A stretch of DNA of 64,000 nucleotides from Bacillota bacterium (GTDB lineage Bacteria > Bacillota > Clostridia > Acetivibrionales > DTU013): the NCBI GenBank assembly GCA_023411575.1, contig JAEYOP010000040.1:186001-250000 (forward strand). Reading direction: 5' to 3'. Below the pieces are notes generated by a model, which did no database searches, was not told the DNA's origin, and was given only the letters and a program-made list of their open reading frames with translations. Below, piece after piece: positions 27,431 to 36,759 of the stretch. The stretch's first letter is position 1. The number at the start of each line of letters is the position of its first letter. The translations under genes were made by a program, and so were the position numbers.

Positions 27431-28293
27431 AAATCCACCTCGCTCTTGTTCAAAAACTTAAATAAAGGAACCGCCAGCAAGGACACCACGATGAACAGGA
27501 TTACGTTGCCCGCTGTTGATAATCCGTAAAAGCCGCCCTGGTACTGCTTGTAAATAATCGATGCGATCAGGTCGGTGGTAAAGCCGGGACCGCCTTTGGT
27601 CATGGCCCACACCAGATCGAAGGAGCGCAGTCCCCCGATGAAGGAAAGGATAATGACGGAGTTCATGGCCGGGCGGCTCAGGGGAAGCGTAAGGTGGAAG
27701 AACTTATCCCTGGAGTTCCCACCGTCAATGTACAAAGCTTCATAGTAGTGCTGGGGGATCGACATAATCCCTGCAATATAGATCACGGTCGCCATTCCGA
27801 CTCCTTTCCATACGTCGGTAAAAGCAACGGAAAGGAGAGCCAAGTGCGTATTGCCGAGCCAGTCCGGGCCTGCAATGCCGAACAGTTCAAGCGCCTTGTT
27901 TATGATGCCCTGGGTAGGATGCATCATGCTGCTGAAAACGACACCGACAGCGATGGTGCTTAAAAGATTCGGGAAAAATACCATCGATCTCAGATAGTCC
28001 TTCGTGCGGATTTCCGTGCACAGGAATGTGGCGAGCAGCAGACCGAGGATCACCTTAAGGCCGCAGGTCACCAGGGCGTAGATCAGGGTATTTTTAAAAC
28101 CGATGTTCAGCGAGGATTCCGCAAAGAATGTCTTATAATTTTCCAGACCGATGAAGTTCCAGTCCGTGAGGGTCCACCGTGTCAGACTAAAAAAGAAAGA
28201 CATCAGCGTCGGGAGCAGGAACAGGACGCCATAAATAATTCCCGCGGGTAATAAAAAGCCGTATGAATAGATTTTATTCGATGATCGAGTCAT
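27427..28293 (-). CDS. Carbohydrate ABC transporter permease, MalF/UgpA type
   Basis: A 288-residue, six-span permease. It has a short cytoplasmic N-terminus, the LTRWTLTDWNFIGLENYKT pattern before the second helix, and an EAA loop (YYEALYIDGGNSRDKFFHLT, about 181-200). It pairs with the MalG-type protein. The substrate is delivered by the lipoprotein at 28394, and possibly also by the one at 33407, which has no permeases of its own. Confidence 0.93.
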   Translation of the reverse strand: MTRSSNKIYSYGFLLPAGIIYGVLFLLPTLMSFFFSLTRWTLTDWNFIGLENYKTFFAESSLNIGFKNTLIYALVTCGLKVILGLLLATFLCTEIRTKDYLRSMVFFPNLLSTIAVGVVFSSMMHPTQGIINKALELFGIAGPDWLGNTHLALLSVAFTDVWKGVGMATVIYIAGIMSIPQHYYEALYIDGGNSRDKFFHLTLPLSRPAMNSVIILSFIGGLRSFDLVWAMTKGGPGFTTDLIASIIYKQYQGGFYGLSTAGNVILFIVVSLLAVPLFKFLNKSEVDL

Positions 28294-28340
28294 TCCAATC
28301 TCTCCTTTAAGAATCGGGGGAATAGAGCGGTTTTATGAAA

Positions 28341-28366
28341 CTGGCCCTGCTTTTCAGCAGGGCCAG
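28341..28366 (-). terminator. Stem-loop between solute-binding and permease genes
   Basis: CTGGCCCTGC (28341-28350) and GCAGGGCCAG (28357-28366) form a perfect ten-base stem with a six-base loop. Only a weak T-stretch follows on the minus strand, so it is probably a partial terminator or mRNA stabiliser that favours binding-protein expression. Confidence 0.65.
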
Positions 28367-28393
28367 TGCTTCCATACCGACTTGTTCTATCGA

Positions 28394-29770
28394 TTACCAG
28401 CCTGCGATTCCAAGCTGTTTCGCCTGTTTTTCCACATCCTTGTCGTATTCCTTGGCGCAATCCGCCGCGGGTTTGATCCCGCTTCCCGCTTCTACACAGA
28501 TCTGCGGAAGGTTCGGGCCCTTGATGGCGGACAGGAACTCCAGCGCCGGCGCATTGTTGCCGTTGTCGAAGTAAGGCATCATATCCTTGACTGCGGGAAG
28601 GACATTGTCCGGAAGTTTGGCGCCCTTGATCGCAAAGGGGCCGTCCGGCAGCTGTTTGGACACATAGGTTTCGCAGCCTTCCGGGGATACAAAGTAGGAG
28701 GCCCATTTCATTTCCGCTTCCACATTGCCGTCCTTGTTGAAATAAACTCCGCCGGGCATCCAGACTGTCAGTCCGTTCTTGTCGGCAGAATCGCCGGGCT
28801 GCGCGAACAATCCGATATCTTCTGCCTTGTCCGGATAGCTTGCCTTAATTGCGGAAAGGGCGAAGGTAAGCATTGGATAATGGGCGCCGGTTCCTTCCGC
28901 AAGCATCTTTAAGGCGATATCATAGGTGGTTGCCAGATAGTCCTTGTTCATATAGCCTTTTGCGTTGATTTCAGCCAGTTTTTCAAATCCTCTGAGGGCT
29001 GCGGGGGTATCCGCGAATTTCGCTTTGTTGGCCGTATAATCCGCCGCAAAGTTCGGAGCCAGCAGCTGAACATTGTAAAAATCGGCAAGAAGGATCAACT
29101 GTGCTGTCCAGCTGTCTTTGTAGGAGCCGATAACGGCAGTCTTGCCGGCAGCTTTGATCTTTTCGCAATTCGCCAGAAGCTCGTCCCAAGTCTTCGGTAC
29201 GGATAATCCGAGCTCCGCATATACTTTTTTGTTGTACAGCCATGCACCGGACATGGAGCCGCCGTTCGGGATTCCGTAGACCTTTCCGTCCACGGTTACG
29301 CAGGTTTTGAAGGAATCCATGACATTTGCCATGAACGGTTCGCTGGTAAGATCCGCAAAATACTGTTGAGGATTGAGCGCCATGAAAAGAGAACCGGAAT
29401 TGTATGCGCAGATATCCGCCATATCGCCGGTTGCAAGACGGGTTTTCACCAGGTTGTCCCCGTCGGATCCGCCCGGACGGAGCTCCACTTCGGTCTTGAT
29501 GTTATATTTCTTCTCAATTTCTGCAAAAATCGCATTTACACCGTCGAGAGTGGACTGATTGTCGATCAGGAATGTAAGCGTTACCGGTTCTGCATAAGCC
29601 TCCGATGCTTCAGCGGCAGAAGTTTCCGCCGGCGTCTGGACAGCCGCATCAGTGGCGGCAGCAGTGGTTTCCGCCGGCTCTGCCGCTTTTTCACCGCAGC
29701 CTGAGAACATGGTGACCAGCATGGAAATACAGAATACCAGTGCAAGAATTTTGATACCCGACTTCTTCAT
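28394..29770 (-). CDS. Extracellular solute-binding lipoprotein, family 1 (CUT1 sugar)
   Basis: A 458-residue lipoprotein with lipobox MFSGC (Cys at about 25) and an Ala/Glu/Thr linker to about 55. The large two-lobe fold of oligosaccharide-binding proteins follows (WDELLANCEKIKAAGKTAVI, about 160-180; YFVSPEGCETYVSKQLPDG near the C-terminus). The ATG at 29770 is nine bases after GGGAGG. Another ATG at 29779 directly abuts that site and is unlikely. It feeds the downstream MalF/MalG pair. The ligand is probably an oligosaccharide later cut by the GH3 and GH78-like enzymes. Confidence 0.92.
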   Translation of the reverse strand: MKKSGIKILALVFCISMLVTMFSGCGEKAAEPAETTAAATDAAVQTPAETSAAEASEAYAEPVTLTFLIDNQSTLDGVNAIFAEIEKKYNIKTEVELRPGGSDGDNLVKTRLATGDMADICAYNSGSLFMALNPQQYFADLTSEPFMANVMDSFKTCVTVDGKVYGIPNGGSMSGAWLYNKKVYAELGLSVPKTWDELLANCEKIKAAGKTAVIGSYKDSWTAQLILLADFYNVQLLAPNFAADYTANKAKFADTPAALRGFEKLAEINAKGYMNKDYLATTYDIALKMLAEGTGAHYPMLTFALSAIKASYPDKAEDIGLFAQPGDSADKNGLTVWMPGGVYFNKDGNVEAEMKWASYFVSPEGCETYVSKQLPDGPFAIKGAKLPDNVLPAVKDMMPYFDNGNNAPALEFLSAIKGPNLPQICVEAGSGIKPAADCAKEYDKDVEKQAKQLGIAGW

Positions 29771-29912
29771 AAAGTACATCCTCCCTAAAAATAATAGACT
29801 GTGATCTGATAGTATCATCCTTGCTTCGTACGATACATGGAATATGCAGTACTCGGATATGTAAAAATCAGCACTGGTAAAGTTTGATTACGGGATCCGC
29901 ATTTTATTCCGC

Positions 29913-31730
29913 TCAGCCTGCCAGCGGGCATTCCCGTCTGCCCCTTGGCCCGCCTACAGTCGCGATTGCGCCTCCCTGCGGTAAATTGCCTATCCTGAAA
30001 ATGAACTGCCGGTCATAAAATAGCACCATTCTGGCATAGGTGTTCAGAAGTCCCATTCCGCCGATGGTGTAGCCGGTGTGTAATTCCTCGTCTGAAAACT
30101 CCCTGCGGATGGATTCCATTTTCCCCTGCAGCTCCTCCAGTATGACCGGATCGAATCCCTGCCCGTTGTCCATTATGTCGATATACCACCAGTCCTCCCG
30201 GATATATCCGCGTATTTCGATCTCCATTGTCCCGCGGGAGGCTTCAAAGCCATGGTTGATGGAATTCTCCACGATTTGCTGGAGCACGATCTTGGGAAGC
30301 GCTTCATTTTGGATTTCCGGGTCGATGTCGAATTGAAATTCCAGGCGGTGCTCGTACCTTTTTTTCATCAAGAAGAGATAGTTGCGTACATGATCCAGTT
30401 CTTCCGCTATTGTCGCCGTCCGTTTGAGGGTGGATGTGGAATAGCGAAGCATGGATGCAATGCTGTCACAGATCTCGCAGATTACTTCATCCCCGTTTAT
30501 CATCCCTCTGTTGGAAAGAACATTGAGAATATTATAGATAAAGTGCGGATTCACCTGGGCCTGAAGCGAATCGAAATTGGCCTGCATCTGGAGCGTGTGG
30601 GATTTGATCTGTCGGCTCACGGCGTCGTTCAAACGCTCCCTCAGCCTCTGGAAAGACTTGTTCAGCGCTTCGAACTCGTTATTGGAGCTTTCAAAGGAAA
30701 TCTTATCCGGCAGGTTTTCCAGCTCCGTCCCCTCCATTTTTTCCTTCAGCTGCCGGACCGGCTTGGACAGTTGCCTGGAAAACGTATACACATATCCGAG
30801 GGCCAATAGTAAAACCAGTATTCCGAGGAAGATCATGATATAGGTTGTATAGTAAAGCGGTTTCAGCAGGGCGTTCCTGTCCTGGACAAGGACTATGGCG
30901 ATGCCTGTATAGTCCGAACGCATGCCCGCAACAATTTCATCCGTTTGCGACAACGGGTTTCTCTCCAGGGAAACGGAAACCCTTCCATTTGTCGCAAGTC
31001 TGGAGCAATAGCCAAGCAGGACGCTGTCGGCTTCCCCGCTGGAGTAAAACAGATCGCCGGATTTTGTAACCGCCGCGACCCTGATGTTTTCTTCATCCGG
31101 CACTGCGAAAATTTCCGCCAGCTTTGAATAGGGCTGCTGGATTTCGATATACCCCATACCGCCGCCCGGTCCCTGGATGCAGCGGCTCAGCCCGAAAACC
31201 CGGGCCTTTTCCTTTACCGCCCACGGATCGTTATAGGGAGGCAGAATAGCCGCCCTTCCCTTTGCCGCATCCGCCTTTCCGGTCCATTCCAGGCTTTTGA
31301 TCAATTCGGAAAGACCGGCATTCGTATCGGCAAACCGGAAATTGCTTGTCAGGAAGTCCCCCTTTTTGTTAAAAAAGCTTACCCGGTAAAAATTTTTGTC
31401 GGTGGTGTAATTCATTACATTGCTGTAAATGGTCGCCCTCGCCTCCGCGATGTATTCCCGGTCGGCCGGATTGTCCCGGTCGATGGTTGCCAGGCTGGTC
31501 ATGGAGGACATGAAGTTTTCGGTCGTCAACAAAAAGGTGGACATTAGATCCATGGGACGGATCAGGTTGTCCAACTGCTGGGACATTTTCTCGTTAATGA
31601 CGGAAAGATTGGAATAGGCGTTTTTTTCAAACGCATTGGAGGCATACTGGTAAAATCCCATCCCGAGTGATATCACAAGCAGGAGGATTAGAACAAAGTA
31701 CGTCAGAAACAGCCTCGTCTGGAAACTCAT
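29913..31730 (-). CDS. Sensor histidine kinase, YesM type
   Basis: A 605-residue kinase. TM1 (about 8-28), a Cache-like extracellular sensor of about 250 residues and TM2 (about 295-318) are followed by HAMP (to about 370). Then come NPHFIYNILNVLSNRG, with the phospho-His, and an ATPase domain (IVENSINHGFEAS; DNGQGFDP; GGMGLLNT). It begins 16 bp after its response regulator gene, with only a weak GGTGAT site. It probably senses the sugar bound by one of the neighbouring lipoproteins and controls the transporter operon through the partner regulator. Confidence 0.93.
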   Translation of the reverse strand: MSFQTRLFLTYFVLILLLVISLGMGFYQYASNAFEKNAYSNLSVINEKMSQQLDNLIRPMDLMSTFLLTTENFMSSMTSLATIDRDNPADREYIAEARATIYSNVMNYTTDKNFYRVSFFNKKGDFLTSNFRFADTNAGLSELIKSLEWTGKADAAKGRAAILPPYNDPWAVKEKARVFGLSRCIQGPGGGMGYIEIQQPYSKLAEIFAVPDEENIRVAAVTKSGDLFYSSGEADSVLLGYCSRLATNGRVSVSLERNPLSQTDEIVAGMRSDYTGIAIVLVQDRNALLKPLYYTTYIMIFLGILVLLLALGYVYTFSRQLSKPVRQLKEKMEGTELENLPDKISFESSNNEFEALNKSFQRLRERLNDAVSRQIKSHTLQMQANFDSLQAQVNPHFIYNILNVLSNRGMINGDEVICEICDSIASMLRYSTSTLKRTATIAEELDHVRNYLFLMKKRYEHRLEFQFDIDPEIQNEALPKIVLQQIVENSINHGFEASRGTMEIEIRGYIREDWWYIDIMDNGQGFDPVILEELQGKMESIRREFSDEELHTGYTIGGMGLLNTYARMVLFYDRQFIFRIGNLPQGGAIATVGGPRGRRECPLAG

Positions 31731-31746
31731 TTATCATCACCGGACC

Positions 31747-33273
31747 TTATTCATTATTCCTGCGACCCGATAAAAATTCGGATGGCGGAGTCCCCGTAAT
31801 GGACCGGAATACCCTGCTGAAATAGAACTGGTCATTGTACCCGACCGCTTCGGCTACATCCTTCAGATGCATTTCCGGATGCTCCGTTATAATTCGTTTT
31901 GCAGTACTAACCCTGTATGTTGTGAGATATTCGTTAAAGGACATGTTCTTATATTTTCGGAACAATCTGCTCAGATACGTTTGGGATAGGCCGAACATAA
32001 GGCAGACGGATTGAAGGGTAAGGGGTTCCGACAGGTTATTCTCAATATATTGCTCGATTTGGGAGAAGAATTCGGGGTTGTCCACTTTTTGATTTTTATT
32101 CTCCGTTTTGCCGATCAGTTTCTCGATAATATCCCAGATGTTGGCCATCAGCTCTCCAAAGGAACTCGAATAGTAAAGCGACTCATCCAGCAGGTATTCC
32201 AGGTCCTGTATCTGTACGGATTGATTAATGGAATATTTGTTGACATAATGAAGGACCTGACGGAGAATATTTTCCACCCAGAGCTGTGTCCGCTTTTCCT
32301 CCTCCCACCCGGAAAACAACCGGACAATCTCCTGTTTCAGCTCTTTGACCTGTCCGTTCGCCAGATAAAAATTCAACCGGTTCCATAGAGCCGTATCTAT
32401 GCCTCCCGGATTTCCTTTTTCAGGGACCGACCGGTTTCCCCGGAATATCTGGTTCATTCCGATGACTGTATTATTATCAAGAATCCGGTACATCGAAGCC
32501 ACATACTTTTTTATTTCCTGCAGGCTTACAAGCCCTGAAGAAAAGGCAATATTGTAGTAACCGCCCTTGAAGCTTTCAGCGGCATTCGAAACAATCGTCT
32601 CAAACGGATGCTCCCCCGGAAGCTCCGGAGTGTGTATGAAAACAGCCTCCATCTCATCCCTTCCGGACACTGCCCAGGTACGTTCATCGGCAGCCGTTTC
32701 AAACAGGGGGAGGATATCGGAATACGGGGCGGACCCGACCGAGAACTGCTTGGTCAAAAACCGGGAGGGAAGGCCGTTTTTGCGAAGAATGGCCAGCATA
32801 TAACCATGGAACGGAAGAACTCTTTGGGCGCGTTCCTGCTCTATGGGATTCCCGGCTATGATATTTTTCAAAAGGATCATCCGTTCCAGGCGGTACTGCT
32901 CATCCAGCTTCAATTTAATGGCACCGAGTAGTTCGCTGAGCTGAGCCGGGTTGACAGGCTTGAGAAGATAATCCACGACCCCGGATTTCAGGGCGCCTTT
33001 GGCATATTCGAAGTCCTGGTACCCGCTGATAATGATGGAGTAAATATGGGGAAGCTCCTCTTTCACGCGGGAAACCAGCCTGATGCCGTCCATAACGGGC
33101 ATTTTTACATCGGTAATCAATATATCGGGTTTTAATATCCTTGTCTTTTCAAGTCCCTCTTCTCCGTTTTCCGCTGTTCCCGCTATTTCAAAACCGCTGC
33201 ATTTCTGTTCGATCACCATGCGCAGGTGTCTCATTGCAGACGGTTCATCTTCAACAAGCAATACCTTTATCAT
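31747..33273 (-). CDS. Response regulator, YesN type
   Basis: A 508-residue regulator with a receiver (KVLLVEDEPSA; acceptor Asp in LITDVKMPVMDG; Lys in LLKPVNPAQ), a long middle region and a C-terminal AraC HTH pair (FGLSQTYLSRLFRKYKNMSF and AVGYNDQFYFSRVFRSITG). The ATG at 33273 is about 11 bases from GAGGGG. A TTG at 33282 is in frame but too close to that site. It is co-transcribed with the kinase at 29913 and probably activates the 29770 operon. Confidence 0.93.
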   Translation of the reverse strand: MIKVLLVEDEPSAMRHLRMVIEQKCSGFEIAGTAENGEEGLEKTRILKPDILITDVKMPVMDGIRLVSRVKEELPHIYSIIISGYQDFEYAKGALKSGVVDYLLKPVNPAQLSELLGAIKLKLDEQYRLERMILLKNIIAGNPIEQERAQRVLPFHGYMLAILRKNGLPSRFLTKQFSVGSAPYSDILPLFETAADERTWAVSGRDEMEAVFIHTPELPGEHPFETIVSNAAESFKGGYYNIAFSSGLVSLQEIKKYVASMYRILDNNTVIGMNQIFRGNRSVPEKGNPGGIDTALWNRLNFYLANGQVKELKQEIVRLFSGWEEEKRTQLWVENILRQVLHYVNKYSINQSVQIQDLEYLLDESLYYSSSFGELMANIWDIIEKLIGKTENKNQKVDNPEFFSQIEQYIENNLSEPLTLQSVCLMFGLSQTYLSRLFRKYKNMSFNEYLTTYRVSTAKRIITEHPEMHLKDVAEAVGYNDQFYFSRVFRSITGTPPSEFLSGRRNNE

Positions 33274-33337
33274 AAAAAGCAAATCCCCTCTTTTATGGCG
33301 GAGCCATCCTGCCGGAAATCGTGAACATTGCTTTTTT

Positions 33338-33367
33338 ATTATAACATCAAAAATGCGGAAGCAGTAA
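33338..33367 (-). promoter_or_regulatory. Putative sigma-A promoter of the second regulator-kinase pair
   Basis: Read on the minus strand, TTACTG (33367-33362) and a perfect TATAAT (33343-33338) are separated by 18 bases. They lie 65 bp before the regulator's ATG. The lipoprotein gene at 33407 ends just upstream, so the pair can be transcribed independently. Confidence 0.6.
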
Positions 33368-33406
33368 ATGGTATAAATTTTTAAGTTTTGTCGTTTTCGC
33401 TCAAAA

Positions 33407-35098
33407 TCACTGTCCGGCGGGCCGGTTCTTGAGAGAGTCGAGCTTGTGGGGCGTTATGGTGTCGATATACGCTTTTTTCATCCGTTCGAGCCCGCGCTGC
33501 TTTACGATTTTGCTCCAATCCGTCGCAATGGCGTCCACGGCTTCCTGCGCGGACATCTTTCCTTCCAGCGCCTTGATCTTGTAGATTTCGATCGCATCGT
33601 ACATTTGAACGGCTCCGGGTATGCGCAAATCGGGAACGCCAACCTGCTGGTTCAGCTTGAGCGACTCCAGGTAGCTCGGGGCGTCCTTGAACTGCTGCTT
33701 TATCGCCGGATCTTCTATCTGCCACTCCTTAACAGGCTCATATTCCCAATATAACTTCTGCGTATGGTGAATCAGCCGGTCTCCGGTCGTCATCCACCGG
33801 ATCAGGTCAAACGCCGCCGCCTGATAGGCGCAGGTCTCCACAATGGAGAACTGCCAGCCGTGCGCTAGGGGGCTGGCTCTATGCGGAACATCCAGGTCGA
33901 CCCATTCCCCCTTGTCCGCGTCATAAACCTCCGTGCTGCCCGGAATCAGGGAATAACCGGTGCTTGCCACGCCGCCCGGTATTTCGGCGCCGGGCCTTCT
34001 CGCGATATTCAGCATCGCCGGCCAGGTAAACTGGATCGCCGTTTTGCCCTGGTGCCACGCCTGCTGCATGTCATCCCACCCGAAGCCGATCACCCCGGCG
34101 GGCGAATACGTCGCGCTGCTGCTCCGGATCACGTCCTCCATGGCTTTTACACCGGCGGGATTATTAATCAGCGGTTTCATGGTCTCCTTGTCGAAATAGA
34201 CGTCGCCGTTATACATACCGTCCTTTTGCAGATAGGAAACGTAGCGGGTCAAAAAATGCCAGGTGGAAGCGCGGCTCCGGGCGTTGATGTCCACGGTCCC
34301 GTAGAGCCCGTCCTTACCGTTGAAGAATTCCGCGATATCGTAATATTGGTCCCAGGTTTCCGGGAAGGTAGGATCATCGGGCCTTAATGCATAATGATAT
34401 TTCGCTTTGAATTCCTCCGCATATCGAATCCACAAATCCTTCCGGTATGCCACCTGGAACACGTCTCCATCCATGGGCATGGAATAGATGTGCCCGTTAT
34501 ACCAGCAGTATATTTCCTTATAATGCGAGAAATAGGAATCCCATTCCAGGCCGCCGTTTTGATAGCTGTTGTTTATTTTGTCCATGTCCATGAAGGTTTC
34601 AAGCGGAACGAGCTTCCCCGTACCCATAATGTCCCCGCTCAGATAATGGGGGTACAGAATGACGTCGTACGAGCCTTTGTCGCTCAGCAGATCAATCGCT
34701 TCCTGTTCAAATATCTGCGCAAAGGATAGCTCGAGGATTTCAAGCCGGACGCCCATCCTTTTTGCCCACTCCTGGCCGTCCTTATGCAAAAAATCGGCCA
34801 TCCTGCCGGAAGGCGCGGCCACGGTCAGGACCGCTCCGGCGAATTTCTTTTCCTTCGGAACGGGTTCCCGGTTTGTCAGCACGACATTGTCCTCCCCTAT
34901 GCTGAAGTCCGTTTCCTCCACGCCATAATTGGTGACCTTCTGCGTCGCGGCAGGTTCTGTAGCAATGCTCGTCGTTTCCGGGGCAGAATCCCCCTTTTGC
35001 TCCTGCATTCCGGCGTTGCAGCCTGCGGCCCCGTTTATTACGCCTACAGCGGCAAGCATCAGGATGAAGGCTCTCATCCGGTTTCCCATCCGTCCCAT
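33407..35098 (-). CDS. Extracellular solute-binding lipoprotein, family 1, without adjacent permeases
   Basis: A 563-residue lipoprotein with a signal peptide ending in INGAAGC (Cys at about 27), a linker, and a large sugar-binding fold. Typical segments include PTFPETWDQYYDIAEFFNG and the late AFDLIRWMTTGDRLI. The ATG at 35098 has GGAGG eight bases upstream; two further ATGs at 35089 and 35077 are in frame. It follows a kinase-regulator pair and precedes another one. It may share the MalF/MalG pair at 26594-28293 or act as a sensory binding protein; the sequence alone cannot decide. Confidence 0.88.
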   Translation of the reverse strand: MGRMGNRMRAFILMLAAVGVINGAAGCNAGMQEQKGDSAPETTSIATEPAATQKVTNYGVEETDFSIGEDNVVLTNREPVPKEKKFAGAVLTVAAPSGRMADFLHKDGQEWAKRMGVRLEILELSFAQIFEQEAIDLLSDKGSYDVILYPHYLSGDIMGTGKLVPLETFMDMDKINNSYQNGGLEWDSYFSHYKEIYCWYNGHIYSMPMDGDVFQVAYRKDLWIRYAEEFKAKYHYALRPDDPTFPETWDQYYDIAEFFNGKDGLYGTVDINARSRASTWHFLTRYVSYLQKDGMYNGDVYFDKETMKPLINNPAGVKAMEDVIRSSSATYSPAGVIGFGWDDMQQAWHQGKTAIQFTWPAMLNIARRPGAEIPGGVASTGYSLIPGSTEVYDADKGEWVDLDVPHRASPLAHGWQFSIVETCAYQAAAFDLIRWMTTGDRLIHHTQKLYWEYEPVKEWQIEDPAIKQQFKDAPSYLESLKLNQQVGVPDLRIPGAVQMYDAIEIYKIKALEGKMSAQEAVDAIATDWSKIVKQRGLERMKKAYIDTITPHKLDSLKNRPAGQ

Positions 35099-35127
35099 AG
35101 CATCTCCCTCCGTTCCCGGCAGCATCC

Positions 35128-36744
35128 TTACCCTCTCATATGCTGCTTCCTGTACTGCAGGGGGGATTGTCCCATCATTTTCTTGAACACCCTGCAGAAA
35201 TATTTCGGTTCCTTGTAGCCTACCATTTCGCCGATTTCATACGTTTTCAAACTTTTGTCCGCCATCAGCGACTTCACTTCCTCCATTCTCAGCCGGGTAA
35301 TATAGTCCAGCAAAGTGTACCCCGTCTCCGCCTTAAAAAGGGAGGAAAAATAATTCGGAGTCATATGAACCACGTTGGATATCTGCGCCAGGGTGATTTC
35401 CTTCCTGAAGTTTTCCATAATATAGCTTTGGGCCGCGGCAACAGCCGAGTTTTTAATTTTCTGGGTATCGCGGATCCCCTCCATGGACCGGTCCACAAGG
35501 TCCGCCAGCTTGTCCCGGATCTGTTCCACGGAATCGAAACGGTGGATGGCGGTGAACATGTCCATTTCCTCCATTCCCAGGCAGGAAGGCGTAATGCCGG
35601 CCTTGTAGATTTGCTTCAAAATGGCGGATATCAGCCGGTAATAGACCATCTTGACCGTTTCGACGTCGATTGCGTCCGGCTTTTTCAGCCGTTCAAAAAT
35701 CCCCGCGAGGATATTTTTGCTGCCTTCCCCATCCAGAGAGGAGACCGCCGCGGCAAAGCTGTTTTCGTCCGCTTCCGTAAAGGCTTCCCGGTTGAAATTC
35801 GCCGGAACGCTTAAAAACGTCAGGACGCTGTTGCTCCCATAAAGGGGCAGAAGGTCCAGCGATTTTCTGGCCTCCGCATAGGATGCGCCTATATCCATGA
35901 TATCCTTGACCGCATTTCCCATTCCGACGGTTACGGATACCTTCAGATACGTATTGATATAGTTTATGATCTCCCTGTAAATGCCGGTCAAAACCGGATA
36001 GCCGTCGTCGGCATGCCGGTTGTGGCTGACTATGCTGACCACTTCGTTCTTTCTGCTTATAAAGTAGCTTGATATTTTATTGGCCTCCAGAATCTCTCCC
36101 GCGATATTGGCGACGGAAAATTTCAGAAGCTCCGCATCCATGGAATTTTCGGATTCCTTCATGTACGCTTCTTCATTAAACCGTATGGAAAGGACGTTGT
36201 ACAAACCGCCGTCAAACCGGATATCCAGCTCTTTAAGCTTTCTTTCGACTTCCTTCGCGGTCAGGACATGCTCTTCCAAAAGATTTTCAAAAAACCGCTC
36301 TCTTTTGTGCTCCAGGTTTTCCTTCACGACAATGCTTGCCCGGATCCTTTCCACCTTCTCCCGGTCTTTCTGCTCCAGCCGGTTTTTGATTTTCTCGATC
36401 ACAGGGACAAGATCTTCTTCGCTGACCGGCTTCAGCAGATAATCCACCGCATTGTTCTTCACCGCGCTGCGCATATATTCGAAGGTGTTGTATCCGCTGA
36501 GAACGAGAAAAAGGACACTGGGATACAGCGCGCCCGCCTTTTCGATCAACTGCGCGCCGTCTATGTCCGGCATTTCCATATCCGATATCACAAGCCGCGG
36601 TTTCAGTTCTTGGATTTTGCCAAGGGCCTCCTGCCCGTCTTCCGCTTCCCCGATGATTTCAAAGCCATAGTCTTCCCACCGGATGCAGTTTTTCACCCAG
36701 AGGCGAACATATCTTTCATCATCTACAATAAGAACACCGTACAT
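35128..36744 (-). CDS. Response regulator, YesN type
   Basis: A 538-residue regulator. The receiver (VLIVDDERYVR; acceptor Asp in LVISDMEMPDIDG; Lys in LLKPVSEEDL) is followed by a helical middle region with a coiled-coil segment. The C-terminal AraC HTH (VVHMTPNYFSSLFKAETGY; MVGYKEPKYFCRVFKKMMG) completes the protein. The ATG at 36744 has GGGGAG upstream. It lies 15 bp after the kinase gene and 29 bp before the lipoprotein gene, so all three form one transcript. Its direct target may be this operon or the permease operon downstream. Confidence 0.93.
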   Translation of the reverse strand: MYGVLIVDDERYVRLWVKNCIRWEDYGFEIIGEAEDGQEALGKIQELKPRLVISDMEMPDIDGAQLIEKAGALYPSVLFLVLSGYNTFEYMRSAVKNNAVDYLLKPVSEEDLVPVIEKIKNRLEQKDREKVERIRASIVVKENLEHKRERFFENLLEEHVLTAKEVERKLKELDIRFDGGLYNVLSIRFNEEAYMKESENSMDAELLKFSVANIAGEILEANKISSYFISRKNEVVSIVSHNRHADDGYPVLTGIYREIINYINTYLKVSVTVGMGNAVKDIMDIGASYAEARKSLDLLPLYGSNSVLTFLSVPANFNREAFTEADENSFAAAVSSLDGEGSKNILAGIFERLKKPDAIDVETVKMVYYRLISAILKQIYKAGITPSCLGMEEMDMFTAIHRFDSVEQIRDKLADLVDRSMEGIRDTQKIKNSAVAAAQSYIMENFRKEITLAQISNVVHMTPNYFSSLFKAETGYTLLDYITRLRMEEVKSLMADKSLKTYEIGEMVGYKEPKYFCRVFKKMMGQSPLQYRKQHMRG

Positions 36745-36759
36745 TTCATCCGCTCCCCG

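Noticed and set aside
26549..27529. A 326-codon plus-strand frame
   Set aside because: It is opposite the MalG-type permease, which has a clear EAA loop; the product is a charged, composition-biased shadow.
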